DNA of 64,000 nucleotides from Cryptomeria japonica (Eukaryota; Streptophyta; Pinopsida; Cupressales; Cupressaceae), in NCBI RefSeq assembly GCF_030272615.1, contig NC_081410.1, positions 507,989,942 to 508,053,941 on the forward strand, written 5' to 3'. This document shows positions 23,971 through 35,141 of this stretch, piece by piece. A program made the translations under genes and the position numbers. The notes under the pieces are model-generated. The model did not search any database and had not been told where the DNA came from. It was given only the letters and a program-made list of their open reading frames with translations. How positions within the stretch are numbered: position 1 is the first letter of the stretch; every line of letters begins with the position of its first letter.

Positions 23971-24831
23971 TGTTAGGGGTTCCACAGATACTGAGAGGGG
24001 GGGGGGTGAATCAGTATCTGACCGGTGATAAGGTTTTCTTGAGTTAAAACATGCAGAACATAATATAACAGTGTACCAGTATGCAAGAAATAATGTGATA
24101 AATAGAATCAAGAACATCCACATGAAAAGTACACCATAACACAAGATGTTTAATGAGGAGACCCGATGTGGGAAAAACCTTAGTGGGATTTGTGACCCAC
24201 AATATTCACTCAGTGGCCAATAAGAGAATATTACTTGCAATAGGGGCCTGCACATGCAGGAAGGCCAACTACCTAGAGCTCACTGCTCAATGGGAAGTCA
24301 CATTGACTTACAATAAGGATTATATTAATCCAATGACTTGTACTGCTTTACAATAGCATCTTCAATGCCAGATTCAGTACCGGTTCTTGCTCTATTCTTT
24401 ACATATACCCTTGACCTATAATTCGCACATTACATCTGCCTAATAATTTTCTTTATGCTTCTTACATTACCTCTATCTCATCTGCAAATGTCTATAATGA
24501 TCTCCTTTATATACAAGAGTCATTTTACAATTTGCCAAGTCGGCTTACAATAATAAACAAAATATTACATAATAAAAATCCTATCGGTCTCTGTGTTGGT
24601 ATACATGTTTTCTTCTATACTGGTGTATGTGTCCTTGTTGATACCGGTGCACTATCTTGCCTATGTAATGCTTTGCTGGTATGATGTCTTGCCGGTGCCA
24701 TAGGATTGCAAGGTTGCCTGTAATACTTGTCGGTATGATGTCTTGTGGGTGCCATAGGATTGCAAGGTTGCCATCAATGACAAAACTTTCAATCACATAC
24801 AATGTCTCATTGGAGTGTCCATATGCCAACA
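23971..24831 (-). repeat. R3 5' LTR
   Basis: 861 bp, full-length partner of 18105-18963. On the minus strand it begins TGTTGGCATATGGAC at 24831. Its R-U5 part (about 24000-24290) shares ctctaggtag, cctgcatgtgcagg and ggtttttccc with C1 and R1. Confidence 0.9.
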
Positions 24832-26166
24832 AATAACTGGATAAGAGCCATGGAAGAAGAGTTAGATTAGATTGAAAATAATAACACTTGGGAACCTGTG
24901 CCTAAACCTAAGGATAAAAATGTTATTGGTACTAAATTGGTTTTTTAGGAACAAATTGAATGAAGCCAATGAAGTAGTCAGAAATAAATCTAGACTGGTT
25001 TGCAAAGGATATTGACAACAAGAAGGAATTGATTATGAAGAAACTTTTGCTCTGGTTACTAGAATTGAAGTTTTTAGACTATTAATTGTTTATGCATCTT
25101 ATAAGGATTTCAAGGTATATCACATGGATGTCAAATCTGAATTTTTGAATGGTGATCTAGAGGAAGAAGTTTACATTAAGCACCCTAATGGATTTTCACT
25201 ATGGGATGATGGAGACATGGTATGTAAGTTGAAGAAAGCACTTTATGGATTGAAACAAGCTCCTAGAGCCTAGTATGATAGATTAGACAAATACTTGTTG
25301 AAATTGGGATTTACTAAAGGTGTTTTTGACAGTAATCTATACTTTAAGATTGAAAATGATAACATTTTGATTGTTAAAGTCTTTGTTGGTGATATTATCT
25401 TTGGTGGTGATGATGATGTGAGTATGAATTTTGTCAGTGATATCTAGAAAGAATTTGAGATGTCTATGATTGGTGAGATGAAGTTTTTCTTAGGTTTACA
25501 GATTGCACAAATAGGAAAAGGTATGTTTATATCTCAAACTAAGTATGCAAAGGAACTGCTGAAGAAGTTTGGACTAGATGATTCCAAACCAGTTGGAACT
25601 CCTATAGTGGCGAGTTGTAAATTGTCCAAAAATGTTGAATCTCTGAAAGCTAATTAGAGTTTGTACAAATCTATGGTTGGTGGACTGCTATATCTTACTC
25701 AGACTAGGCCAGACATTATGCATGTTATGTGTATGGCTACTAGATATCAAGTTGATCTGAAGGAGAGTCATGTCACTGTGGTTAAGAGGATATTCAGATA
25801 TTTAAGGGGAATTATGGATTATGGTTTATGGTATTCAAAGAATGATGATTTCATGTTGTGTGCTTACACTGATGTAGATTGGGTTGGGGATGTTGATGAC
25901 TAGAAGAGTACTATCGATGGATCATTCTTTTTGGGTAAGAATTTGTTTTCTTGGGAAAGTAAGAAACAAGATATAGTATCCTTATCTACTCTTGAAGCTG
26001 AGTACATTGTTGTTCCTAGTAATTGCACTCAAATAGTTTGGATGAAGCAAATATTGAAAGATATCAAATTTATTCATGATGAGCCTATGGTCATTTACTA
26101 TGATAATTCTAGTGCTATAAACATGCCAAAAAATCTCATGCAACATTAAAATACTAAGCATATATC
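24832..26166 (+). pseudogene. pol: C1 reverse transcriptase and RNase H, main part
   Basis: Begins with WIRAMEEEL (24838), the classic start of copia RT. A frame change lies near 24945. SRLVCKGY, MDVKSEFLNGDLEEEVY (first catalytic Asp region) and LKKALYGLKQAPRA follow. The site that is normally YVDD reads VFVGD near 25384, so one catalytic Asp is lost. RNase H has LYLTQTRPDI, then YTDVDWVGD near 25867 and LEAEY near 25995. TAG stops near 24870, 25271, 25446, 25655 and 25901 look like Q or W changes. It is cut at 26166 by G2. Confidence 0.88.
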
Positions 26167-27829
26167 TGTGTGGGGGAAAAAGCGAGACTAGGTTAATCAT
26201 GCCCTAATCCTACCTTTTGACACACATTACGGAATACGAAAGAGCCTAGAGATATCGCACAATTGGCTACTTCTTTTGGTGAAAGAGAGAGCCATGAGAT
26301 ATCTATTAGGATTTCTATTCCCTTGTTGAAATTGGTAGATCAAGTAATGCAAGTTCAAACCCTAATCCCAAAATGCAAGTATGAGCTAATAACAAGATTG
26401 CAGAATTGAGATTAAACAATGAACAGCTATAAATACAAGGATGAAATAAGAATGCAAATGTGTACCCGGAGTCAAAATCAGACTGAAAATGTTCGGGACG
26501 GGGGCGCGGGCGCCACTGTCCTGAAAACTGCACCGGAAACTGCTGTTCTGCACTCTGGAACACTGTCGGAAAGCTGTCTGCAAACTGTCTGTCCGGAGGA
26601 CCAGGGCACCCAGCACCTCTATCCCAGGGACCAAGGCACCCAGTGCCCCTGTCCTGGCAGGACTAGGGCACCCAGCGCCCCTGTCCCAGTCTTCTGCTCT
26701 GCAATTTGATACAGAGTGCTGTCTCGACCTTCTTTCTCCGGATCTGTATCCCGCGGCGTCGTCTGAATCCCGAAACCTGCAATGATATCTGAAAAAGGGT
26801 GTATGGGCAGCTATATAGGGTTTTGCCTTAGTCAAACCCCCACTTCGGTGATTTCCACCTCCACGAATAGCCAAGTTGTTTTGTAAAATGTATTGTGTGT
26901 GCAGACCTAGTGTGTGTGTAAGGTCCTAAAATGCAAGAAAGCAAACTAGAGCAACCTAGAAAGTAAACCCTAATTGCTTGTAAATGATAACGTAAATGCT
27001 CTAAATCAAGATGCAAAGTGATCTAAAGCATGAATAAATGATGTATTGAAGCTTATGTAAAGACATGAAAACAACATGAAATCATACCCAACCCTCAAGG
27101 GAGGAGTACAAGCCAATCTTCAGTCGGTAATCTCCTATTGTTCTTCAATGTCTTCCAAGCCCTAAGTGGATGAATGAATTTGATAGATGCTTGATAGAAA
27201 GATGTTGTAAGATGTTGAAGTCTTCAAAGATCTGCCCTTTCGCTACATATGAAGTTTTTGGAAACAAAAATCGGATCCCTTCAAATGAGGAAAGAGAGCT
27301 TTTATGTATGAAACCCTAGGTCGTAAATTCGTATTTTGGTCGACCTAGAGATTGAATATCCTGCCAATTTCTTGGGGTTAAGCTTTATTTTATGATTGGA
27401 TCGTGCTCCTAAAATTTTGGGAAAAATGTCCGGGACCATGTTGCACTCCGGGTGCCATGGTCCCGACAACTTTTCACCAAATTTTCAGGGCCGTCGGATA
27501 TGATGATTTTAGAGAGAATCCCGAAGTTACAGGTGATTTCGAGATGTTTTGACCCCGAAACCAAGCCCCCAAGTTCGAAATAGGACTTAATTAGGGTTTT
27601 TGATTAAGTGGTATATTGGAGGAATAAAATGCGAAGGGCGCACTTTAGTGAAAAGGGCCCAATTTTATGATGTAGAGAATGATGAAATGGGACCTTAGAC
27701 CTAATTAATTTGATTAATTAAGTGCTTAAGGAGAAATGCAATGCAGAATGTAAAATGCACTAAGGCGGGTGCTAAACTAGGTGTGAAATTGTACCACCCT
27801 AGCAAGTGCGTACAATTTACGATGCTACA
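26167..27829 (-). repeat. G2 3' LTR
   Basis: 1,663 bp; minus-strand start TGTAGCATCGTAAATTG at 27829, end CCCCACACA at 26167. It matches 37353-39015 end to end. It holds a GC-rich minisatellite near 26590-26690 (gcccctgtcc / cccagcgcc words) and the word ggtgccatggtcccgac near 27451. The promoter should lie in it; no clear single TATA box was chosen. Confidence 0.95.
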
Positions 27830-27848
27830 TTTAGCCCCCACTTTAGAG
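27830..27848 (-). promoter_or_regulatory. G2 polypurine tract
   Basis: Minus-strand CTAAAGTGGGGGCTAAA abuts the LTR start TGTAGC. The same type of tract (ctaaagtggggcctaaa) precedes the G3 LTR at 42456. Confidence 0.88.
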
Positions 27849-28413
27849 GTCATATGAGTACTACGTGCATATGCAAGCTAAAGTATAGAAAAGTAAACGT
27901 TATTTGAAAAAAGGATATATCCATAAGTTGTCGGACAAAGCCCCCAGCAGTATCTGCAGTACACAGTTAGGAACCGCACCCTACAAAACACACGTTAGAT
28001 CACAAAATCACCTAATGCTTACTAGGGAAAGTGATGAAATCTGTGAGTAGCTATATGCCCCCCCCTATTTCAACTTGCTTATTAGGGAGGTGAAACAGGG
28101 TAGCATGTTTACTTGCGACAAATTGTGTAAGAGAGTATTGATGAGGGGTGTTCACTAAATAGGCTTCATCAAAGCACTTTTTGGAACATCCCGAGAGTAG
28201 GGGAAGGAAAATACGATTCCAACGCAACAAACGGTTTGAAAATCGCATCTCCCAAACTCAAGTTATGATAAAATGAATGACAGAGGAGAATTAGGGTTTC
28301 AAAAAGTAAGAACAAGCAAACGAGAGTATATACCTCGAAAGTGACACTTGTATTCATCACTTTGTTGATTTCAAAATACTATTCAGTGCAGCGGAGCCCA
28401 CATAGCCATCATC
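27849..28413. other. Spacer between G2 PPT and the antisense PMD gene
   Basis: No ORF with recognisable similarity. As the 5' flank of a plus-strand gene it may hold that gene's promoter, but I see no convincing TATA box. A C-tract (28070-28077) and a short purine/pyrimidine-poor stretch are the only marked features. Confidence 0.4.
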
Positions 28414-31000
28414 ATGCCTTCACGATGACCGGAGCATCCCACGAGGATCAAGATCCTGCGCCAGGCCATGATCGACGACGAGCCACTGGACGAGGTGAGT
28501 TGACTGAACATTTGACTTTTGATTCTTTCGCATTTTGACTTTTTTGTGATCGTATGTGGGCCTTGAAGGCTGACCGAGGCCCACCCAGGGCGCCATGGTC
28601 CCTGTGGGGTGCCTTGGTCCCCCCAGGGTGCCATGGTCCCTGACAGGGGCGCCATGGTCCCTTCAGGGCGCCATGGTCCCTGACAGGGCACCATGGTCCC
28701 CTCAGGGTGCCATGGTCCCTGACAGGGCGCCATGGTCCCCAATCAGGGCCTGGCGAGGGATTATAAGGCTAGCATACAATGTACGACAGTTTGCATTAGC
28801 GTTCTTGATGATCGAGTACTGATTACAGTCATGTTTTGATGTTGCAGGGTCTCCCGTACATGAGAGAGCATACAGCGGGACATATTCTTCGCACTTTGCG
28901 AGATTAGATTCCGCGGCTGACTCAGTCAGAGAGAGACACACTATCGATTGTGGGATTGTGGTCTGTGATTCACATGCCGGCCATTCGATTTCATCCTACG
29001 ATGCTGATGGCCTTGATGGAGCGATGGGATCCTAACACATGCACTTTTCACCTTCCAGTAGGAGAGCTGACAGTCACACTCGAGGATGTATACCGTATAC
29101 TTCATCTTCCTATCAGAGGAGCGACAGTTACATACGCGACCGATCGATCAGCGGAGGATCATCAGAGAGAGCAGATGTATTGCATAGGGAGAGTCATGCA
29201 GAGCGAGATGAGAGGTCGCATCATGGTCAGCTGGCTCTTACATCCTCCAGGGGAGGTACCCCTTCTGAGACGCCTTATGATAGCCATCATAGCACTAGCC
29301 GTCTGCCCTAATGGGCGAGGCACGCACATGCATGGGGGTCTCACATGGTGTATCAGAGCGATGGAGAGACACAGGAGAGTGTATGCTTGGGGTCGGAGTA
29401 TGCTTGCGCATCTCTATCACGACCTTGAGGAGTATGTATTCGGACAGGGGTTCAGTTTGATGACATGCACACTTCTGCAAGTGTGGATTTTAGAGCACTT
29501 CACATGTACCAGGCCCGTCAGCTTTCCGATGAGTACAGCAAGCGAGCGACCTAGGGTGTTCGCTTATCCACTTACCAGCGAGTGGAGATTTGGAGATTTG
29601 TTATATTGGAGAGTGATTTTTGACAGACTGACAGCCGAGGTGATAGTGTGGAGACCTTACCTACAGATGCATAGATGGGATGGTATGGAGAGACAGTTAG
29701 CATGCCTACAGAGGAACTGCCTACTGCGAGGACGATATGCACACATCATAGTCCCCTTCTACTTCGATCGAGTACGGAGGCAGTTCGGGCTAGAGCAGTG
29801 TGTTCCAGCCGATGTGCCCATCTATACTCGACACTCATGGGTCCTTCCCAGACCTAGAGCAGTAGCGAGACCGACGGTAGATGACATTGAGATTACAGAC
29901 TTAGAGGGATCTGATCAGGATGTAGTCACTGACTACTCTACAGAGCCTGGAGCACAGCGCAGGTACGTCTCATGGTTTATGAGATCATATCCAGGTCCTA
30001 TCTTTTCACCAGATCATCCGACAAGCTATCCAGGCCCATGGAGACATGGAGACCAAGACGAAGACCAGGGATCCAGGTCAGAGGAGCCAGAGGAGGGAGA
30101 GGATCATGAGGAGGTGGGAGATCCTGATCCACCTACAGGCGATCAGTCCAGTGCCGAGGAGGAGGAGGATACAGATAGAGAGGAGGATGAGGGAGATGCA
30201 GGTGATGATGCGGATGAGGATGAGGATGACGAGGAGGAGGATAGAGATGATGAGGAGGAATCGGATGCAGCTCCCCACCATTCAGAAGATGATACCATAG
30301 CTCTGGATCCACCTCTTATTCCCCAACAGGGGGAACATGAGGCGATACAGAGACCTGTTCCTAGTACCATCCAGCCTACACCCATCATGCACAGATTATT
30401 CGAGCGAGGGGAGCCTAGCGATGCCCAGGCATAGATGGTACCATATCATGATCCCTACTGGCGTGAGAGAGATCCAGGTATAGTAGTTTTATATTGATTG
30501 ATTAATATTTTGATGATATAGAATGGTACTAACAAAAAATCTATTCTACTGCCACAGCTAATGTGCAGGAGTGGCGCTCCCTGATTTAGCAGGCAATGAC
30601 AGACATTTCCATGATAGCACAGATCCCCAGTTCCTCACAGATTGCCTATAGGCCTCAGGAGAATGCGGGTCGGCATGAGGACTTGTTTTCCCCATTCCAA
30701 GTATAGGTAGATATATGGAGGGAGAGAGAGAGAGTCTTATCAGAGGACGTCCAGCGAGCGCAGCAAAGAGAGAGAGTCCTATCAGAGGACCTCCAGCAGG
30801 CGCGGCAAGATCTAGCAACAGCTCAGGCCGAGGCTACCATCTATCATGCGATCCCTATGGATAGGGATCGCAGGAGTTCCTCTCGGAGTCACTCACGATC
30901 TGTATCGCGCTACACACCCATGGGTCCACCTTCATGGCCAGATCAGGAGGGAGTGTCCAGTCAACACTCTCCAGCCACTAGCCCTAGGGATAGGAGATGA
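28414..31000 (+). pseudogene. Plant mobile domain (PMD, MAIN-like) gene, antisense in G2, three exons
   Basis: Exon 1 28414-28494, exon 2 28848-30478, exon 3 30558-31000. Introns have good sites: gag|GTGAGT to gttgcag|GG, and cag|GTATAG to ccacag|CT; the phases join correctly (phase 0 and phase 1). Exon 2 encodes the PMD fold: MPAIRFHPTMLMALMERWD, CTFHLPVGELTVTLEDVYRI, ILHLPIRG, then W and Y-rich segments, and a long Asp/Glu run (30040-30290). Exon 3 encodes a short heptad repeat (RVLSEDVQRAQQRE twice) and an Arg/Ser-rich tail. Stops: TGA 28426, TAG 28905, 30432, 30587 and 30704; otherwise open. PMD proteins of hosts act in gene silencing and genome stability; the role inside a retroelement is unknown. 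Confidence 0.85.
28585..28749. repeat. GC-rich minisatellite in PMD intron 1
   Basis: About eight degenerate copies of a ~20-bp unit of the type gggcgccatggtccctgac, very GC-rich against its surroundings. It lies inside the first intron of the PMD gene. A near-identical word occurs once in each G2 LTR (near 27451 and 38637). Confidence 0.88.
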
Positions 31001-31610
31001 TTTTATGATGTAAAAGAGAGGTCACATTTTGGATATACAGTGACCTGTTTTTGTATACGATCCACATATATATATATATATATGTATATATACATGCTTC
31101 TCTTTGTCTCAAATGTGTTATCTTTAATGCTTAAAACAATGTATATTTTGTTTTGATTAAATCTAATTCATTTGGTAAATGTACATGTATGTTCAGAATT
31201 TAATTTCCATGTGATTGATTTCTCAATGCTCCATGATTAAATTGATACATGTGTGACTTAATTAAATATTTAATCAAGTACTACATTGATGATAAGGAAG
31301 ACATATGCATTAAGTCTAAGAATCATATAACTAATGTGATTTAATTCTGAATTTAAACACAACATGATACGATTCTACTTAACACATGAAGACACTGTAT
31401 AATATGCTAGCATAATAGGAATGTAAATCTTTTACAATTTACATAATTGAATTCAAGACAAACTATAAAGTAAGAAGACACGCTTGTCAGGAACGAAGCA
31501 ATATAGATTAAACAACATAACATTTAATTCTATTTTGCTTTAATTAAGAGATACTAACATATTATCCAATGTTGAAGAATTGAAAAAGAAGATAGATGAA
31601 GAATGAAGAA
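31001..31610. other. Spacer between PMD gene end and G2 pol end
   Basis: No ORF recognised. An (AT)n run lies at about 31065-31096 and the rest is A/T-rich. It is the region where the plus-strand PMD transcript and the minus-strand pol transcript converge, so 3' ends of the PMD gene are expected here. Confidence 0.5.
31065..31096. repeat. AT microsatellite
   Basis: Simple alternating AT run with one interruption (tatgtatatatac), just after the PMD stop. Confidence 0.9.
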
Positions 31611-32700
31611 TTAAGCATAATATCTACGCAAGTGCATAGCATTAATAGGTTCTTTAAGAGGCATACCGTCTACATCCGCTATTTTGTAAGCACCTGATCC
31701 ATAATCCTCAATAACGATATATGGTCCAAGTCAATTAGGACTAAATTTTCCCTTTTCTGCAGGTAAGGCATTCACATTGCGTTGATTCTCATAAAGGACT
31801 AAGTCGCCTACTGAGAAGGAACATTGAATAACCTTATCATTATAGCTTCGTTGTAGAGTTTTGTGATACGCTTGAATATGCTCAAGAGCATTTATGCGCT
31901 GTTCATCAAGCATCTCAAGCTGTTGAAGTCGTTGTTCTCTATAAGAGTCATCATCTACTATACCTTTCAGAGAAACCCTAAGTGATGGAATCTCTAATTC
32001 TAAGGGTATAATAGCGTCAGCACCATAAACAAGGTTATAAGGAGTAGTTCCCGTAGCAATTCGTACACTCGTTCGGTAGGCCCAAAGAGCATAGATTAGC
32101 TGGTTACTCCAATCCTTACCATGCTTATTCACGGTTTTGCAAAGAATTCGTTCAATTATCTTATTGGATGATTCGGCTTGGCCATTTGATTGAGGATAGT
32201 AAGGTGTAGAAAATCGATGTTTGATATGATACTTCTCAAGGAATTTCTTCACGTCCTTGTTCTTAAACGATGTCCCATTATCTGAAATAATAGTAGAAGG
32301 TATCCCAAATCGAGAAATGATGTTTTCTAGAAGAAATTGACAAATCACTTCAGCAGTGATAGAGCGAAGGGGAATAGCTTCTACCCACTTCGTAAAGTAA
32401 TCTGTTGCGATTATAATGAAGGTGTGTCCTTGAGATGAAGGAGGAGAGATTTTACCAATAAGATCCAAACCCCATGCGGAAAAAGGCCAAGAAGCTACTT
32501 GAGAACGGAGTTCTTGGGCAGGAGCATGAATCAGATTATTGTGTTGTTGACATTGATGACATTTTTTAACAAATGAAAAGGAATCCTTCTGCATAGTTTG
32601 CCAATTGTATCCCATACGAAGCAATCTATGAACTAAGGATTTTCCCCCAAAATGCCCCCCACAGGCACCTGAATGTGCCTCTTCAAGAGCAACAGGGATT
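31611..32700 (-). pseudogene. pol: G2 integrase and C-terminal end of pol
   Basis: Within the long open segment 31731-33677 the integrase zinc finger has H335 and H342 (HSGACGGHF) and C373/C376 (CHQC). Catalytic residues are D405 (GLDLIG), D466 (ISDNG) and E502 (GQAESS), with 35 residues between the last two, so the DD35E triad is complete. GDLVLYE and PNWLGPY-like ends follow. A TGA near 31730 replaces the usual Trp of the GPY region; the frame then runs open to TAA at 31611. Numbers count from the Met at 33677. Confidence 0.9.
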
Positions 32701-32981
32701 TCCGACTTGTTAAGACAACGAAGGAGAAGACCATCATAACCCCTTCGGTATAGGACATTAGAAAGAATGATATACCTAGCAGACAACTTGCGGATTCTAG
32801 CCCTAGTGTTCCTATTAGCAGAATCAGGAAAGGTACCATCAGTCACATATCTTACGATATGCGAGTACCATTCGTCTGAGTCTACAAAGACACAACATGT
32901 TACCAAGCTAGAATCATCTACAATAGCTGGAGAAATAAGGTTGTGAATAACGAATTTAAGATCGACCACAGGGTCCTCTAA

Positions 32982-33365
32982 AGATACTAGAGAAGCCACA
33001 CATGCCATTGCATCCGCATGTCGATTATCTTTTCGAGGAGCAGGTTCCATAGTATAAGAATCAAAATTTTGTAATAAAGAGACAGCAAGGTCTTTATATT
33101 GTGATAATTTGTCTTGTTTTGCTTGATATATTCCTATTACTTGTCTTATAATCAATTGTGAATCTCCATAGATATGTATGTGTTTTATATTCAGAGCTAA
33201 GGCTGCTTTTATTCCCACTATAAGAGCCTCATACTCAGCAATGTTATTGGTACATAGGAAATTTAGATGATATGATAAAGGAATGGACTTCTTTGTAGGA
33301 GAAATCAGAACAACACCTGCCCCCGATCCCGTATGACACTTAGAGCCATCAAAGTATAACTCCCA
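32982..33365 (-). pseudogene. pol: G2 second (archaeal-type) RNase H
   Basis: Residues about 105-232 of the open segment ending at 31731. D110 (LYFDGS), E148 or E150 (AEYEAL), D172 (YGDSQLI) and D222 (HADAMA) form a complete RNase H catalytic set. Its place between the connection domain and integrase is diagnostic for the Tat lineage of Ty3/gypsy. No stop falls inside this domain; the polyprotein around it is interrupted. Confidence 0.9.
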
Positions 33366-35141
33366 AGTTTCATCTTTCTCTATAGAAAGAATGAAGTCAT
33401 CAGGAAAGGACTCAGGGTTAGGGAAGGAGAAAGGTGAAGGGGCCTCAACTAAGTGATCGGTCAACGCTTGTCCTTTAATTGCTCTTTGTGAAACAAATTT
33501 AAGGTCAAATTCAATTAACATCATAACCCACTTAGCTAGACGTCCTGATAAATCAGTTTTAGAGAAAAGATGCTTCAAAGGATCAAACTTTACCATGACA
33601 TGGACTTCTGAATTCAAAAGATAATGTCTCAATTTCTGAGTCGCAAATACCAAGGCCAAGCATTGTCTTTCTATCACAGAATATCAGGTCTCATAATCGA
33701 GTAAGGTATGACTTATGTAATAAACCGGACATTCCTTACCATCTTTATCATGTTGTGCCAACAAGGCTGCGAGAGCATGAGAGGAAGCAGCTGTATATAG
33801 AAGGAAGGGTTTAGAAGGTTTGGCAGGTTGAAGAATAGGAGGACTAGCCAAATACACTTTTAAATCTTCAAATGCTTGCTAACAATCCTCATTCCATTGA
33901 AAAGTGATATCCTTTTTAAGAAGTTGAGTAAAAGGAAAGGTATGATCCGCAAGCTGCGACACAAACCTACGAATAGCTTGAATCTTTCCTTGTAAACCTT
34001 TAAGTTGAGACACATTTCTAGGAGGTGGCATGTTGACAATAGCATCTATTTTCTTAGTATCCACCTCAATCCCACGATGCGAAACTATGAACCCTAATAG
34101 CTTTCCACTATCCACACCAAAAACACATTTTCAGGGATTCAAGCGCATGTGATATTTACGAATTCTTTCAAAGATTTGACGAAGGACTTTAACATGATCC
34201 ATGCGAAGAAAGGATTTGGCCAAAATATCATCAACATAATCCTCTAAAATCTTATGCATATAATCATGAAAGATAAGGGTCATCGCTCGTTGATAAGTCG
34301 CACCGGTGTTTTTAAGTCCAAAAGGCATCATTATCCAACAAAACGTACCCCAAGGAGTGGTGAAAGCAGTTTTGAATTGATCTTGAGGGTTAATAAAAAT
34401 TTGATTGTAGCCCGAAAAACCATCCATGAAGGATAACAAGGCATGTCCTGCCGTAGAATCAACTATCATGTCAATGTTTGGAAGAGGGAAATCATCTTTT
34501 AAAGAAGCCTTATTTAGATCCCGAAAGTCAGTACACATTCTTATTTTGTTGTCTGGTTTAGCCACAGTGACAATATTTGAAATCCATGGGGAATAATCAA
34601 TAGGGCGGATAAATCCAGCCTCCAATAATTTTTCAATCTCAGCCTTAACAAGCAGAGCCACCTTAGGATTCATTTTTCGAATCTTTTGTTTCATGGGCTT
34701 AGCATCAGGAACTAAGAAAATATTATGAGTAACGATCTTAGGATCTATACCAGGCATGTCAGAATATGCCCAAGCAAAGATCTCAGGGAATTCATGCAAT
34801 AGTTCTTCATATTGTTTCTGTTCCTCTTCATCCAAACATTTCCCGATTTTAATGACTTTCTTTTTATTGCAAGGATCCATCTTAACATTAGTGGTGTCAC
34901 TTATGAGAAGATTGCTTTGTTGAGGAGTGTCCTTTAACTGAGGGAATTCTTTCACAATCTCATCATTATCAATCTCTTTTCCAAAATAGGCTTCGGTGTT
35001 CAAACAATAAGGGAGTCCCCTATTGTGATGATAACGAGGAAGAGTGTCACAGGCTCCCAAGAACTCAGCTAAAGCATCATCGGTATGGAAGATATCCAAA
35101 GCACAGTCACCCGAAGGATCCCCATCAATATACTCAGGGTG
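33366..35141 (-). pseudogene. pol: G2 reverse transcriptase and first RNase H
   Basis: Open segment 34131-35099 carries RT: D226 (FMDGFSGYNQ) and YVDD at residues 288-291, with MPFGLKN between them. Stops follow at about 34131 (TGA) and 33880 (TAG in C*QAF, a likely Q codon). The first RNase H (YTAASSHALAALLAQ) spans about 33700-33830 and is cut by a TGA near 33684 (likely an Arg codon). It looks degenerate, as is usual in Tat elements. A TAG near 35141 separates it from the upstream protease part. Confidence 0.88.

Larger units (their letters stand above)
16404..24831 (-). mobile_element. R2/R3: tandem of two pol-less LTR elements sharing one LTR
   Basis: Three LTR copies lie in the same orientation: a fragment 16404-16570, a full copy 18105-18963 and a full copy 23971-24831. 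The interval 18964-23970 is a complete internal region (R3: PBS, gag-like, ORF2, PPT). The interval 16571-18104 keeps only the gag-like end (R2) and matches 22443-23970. The outer flanks gataa (16399-16403) and aataa (24832-24836) fit a single target duplication in C1. The array therefore went in as one unit or grew by LTR recombination after one insertion. Confidence 0.88.

Noticed and set aside
16404-24831. A single element with very long (~2.4 kb) direct LTRs (16560-18963 and 22440-24831)
   Set aside because: The repeats contain a PBS and gag-like gene, and the true TG-CA ends with PBS and PPT define 860-bp LTRs. A tandem fits better.
26315-26874. Minus and plus ORFs in the G2 LTRs (also 37501-37971)
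   Set aside because: They are in both LTRs, overlap the GC-rich minisatellite in opposite frames, and have no domain; chance frames in a GC-rich patch.
28383-28742. Minus-strand ORF with Pro/Gly/Trp repeats
   Set aside because: It is a translation of the intron-1 minisatellite. The period is not a multiple of a conserved protein repeat and the opposite strand has the spliced PMD gene.
30078-30388. Minus-strand hydrophobic and Ser-rich ORFs opposite the PMD acidic region
   Set aside because: Shadows of the GAG/GAT-rich acidic run on the plus strand; no independent evidence.
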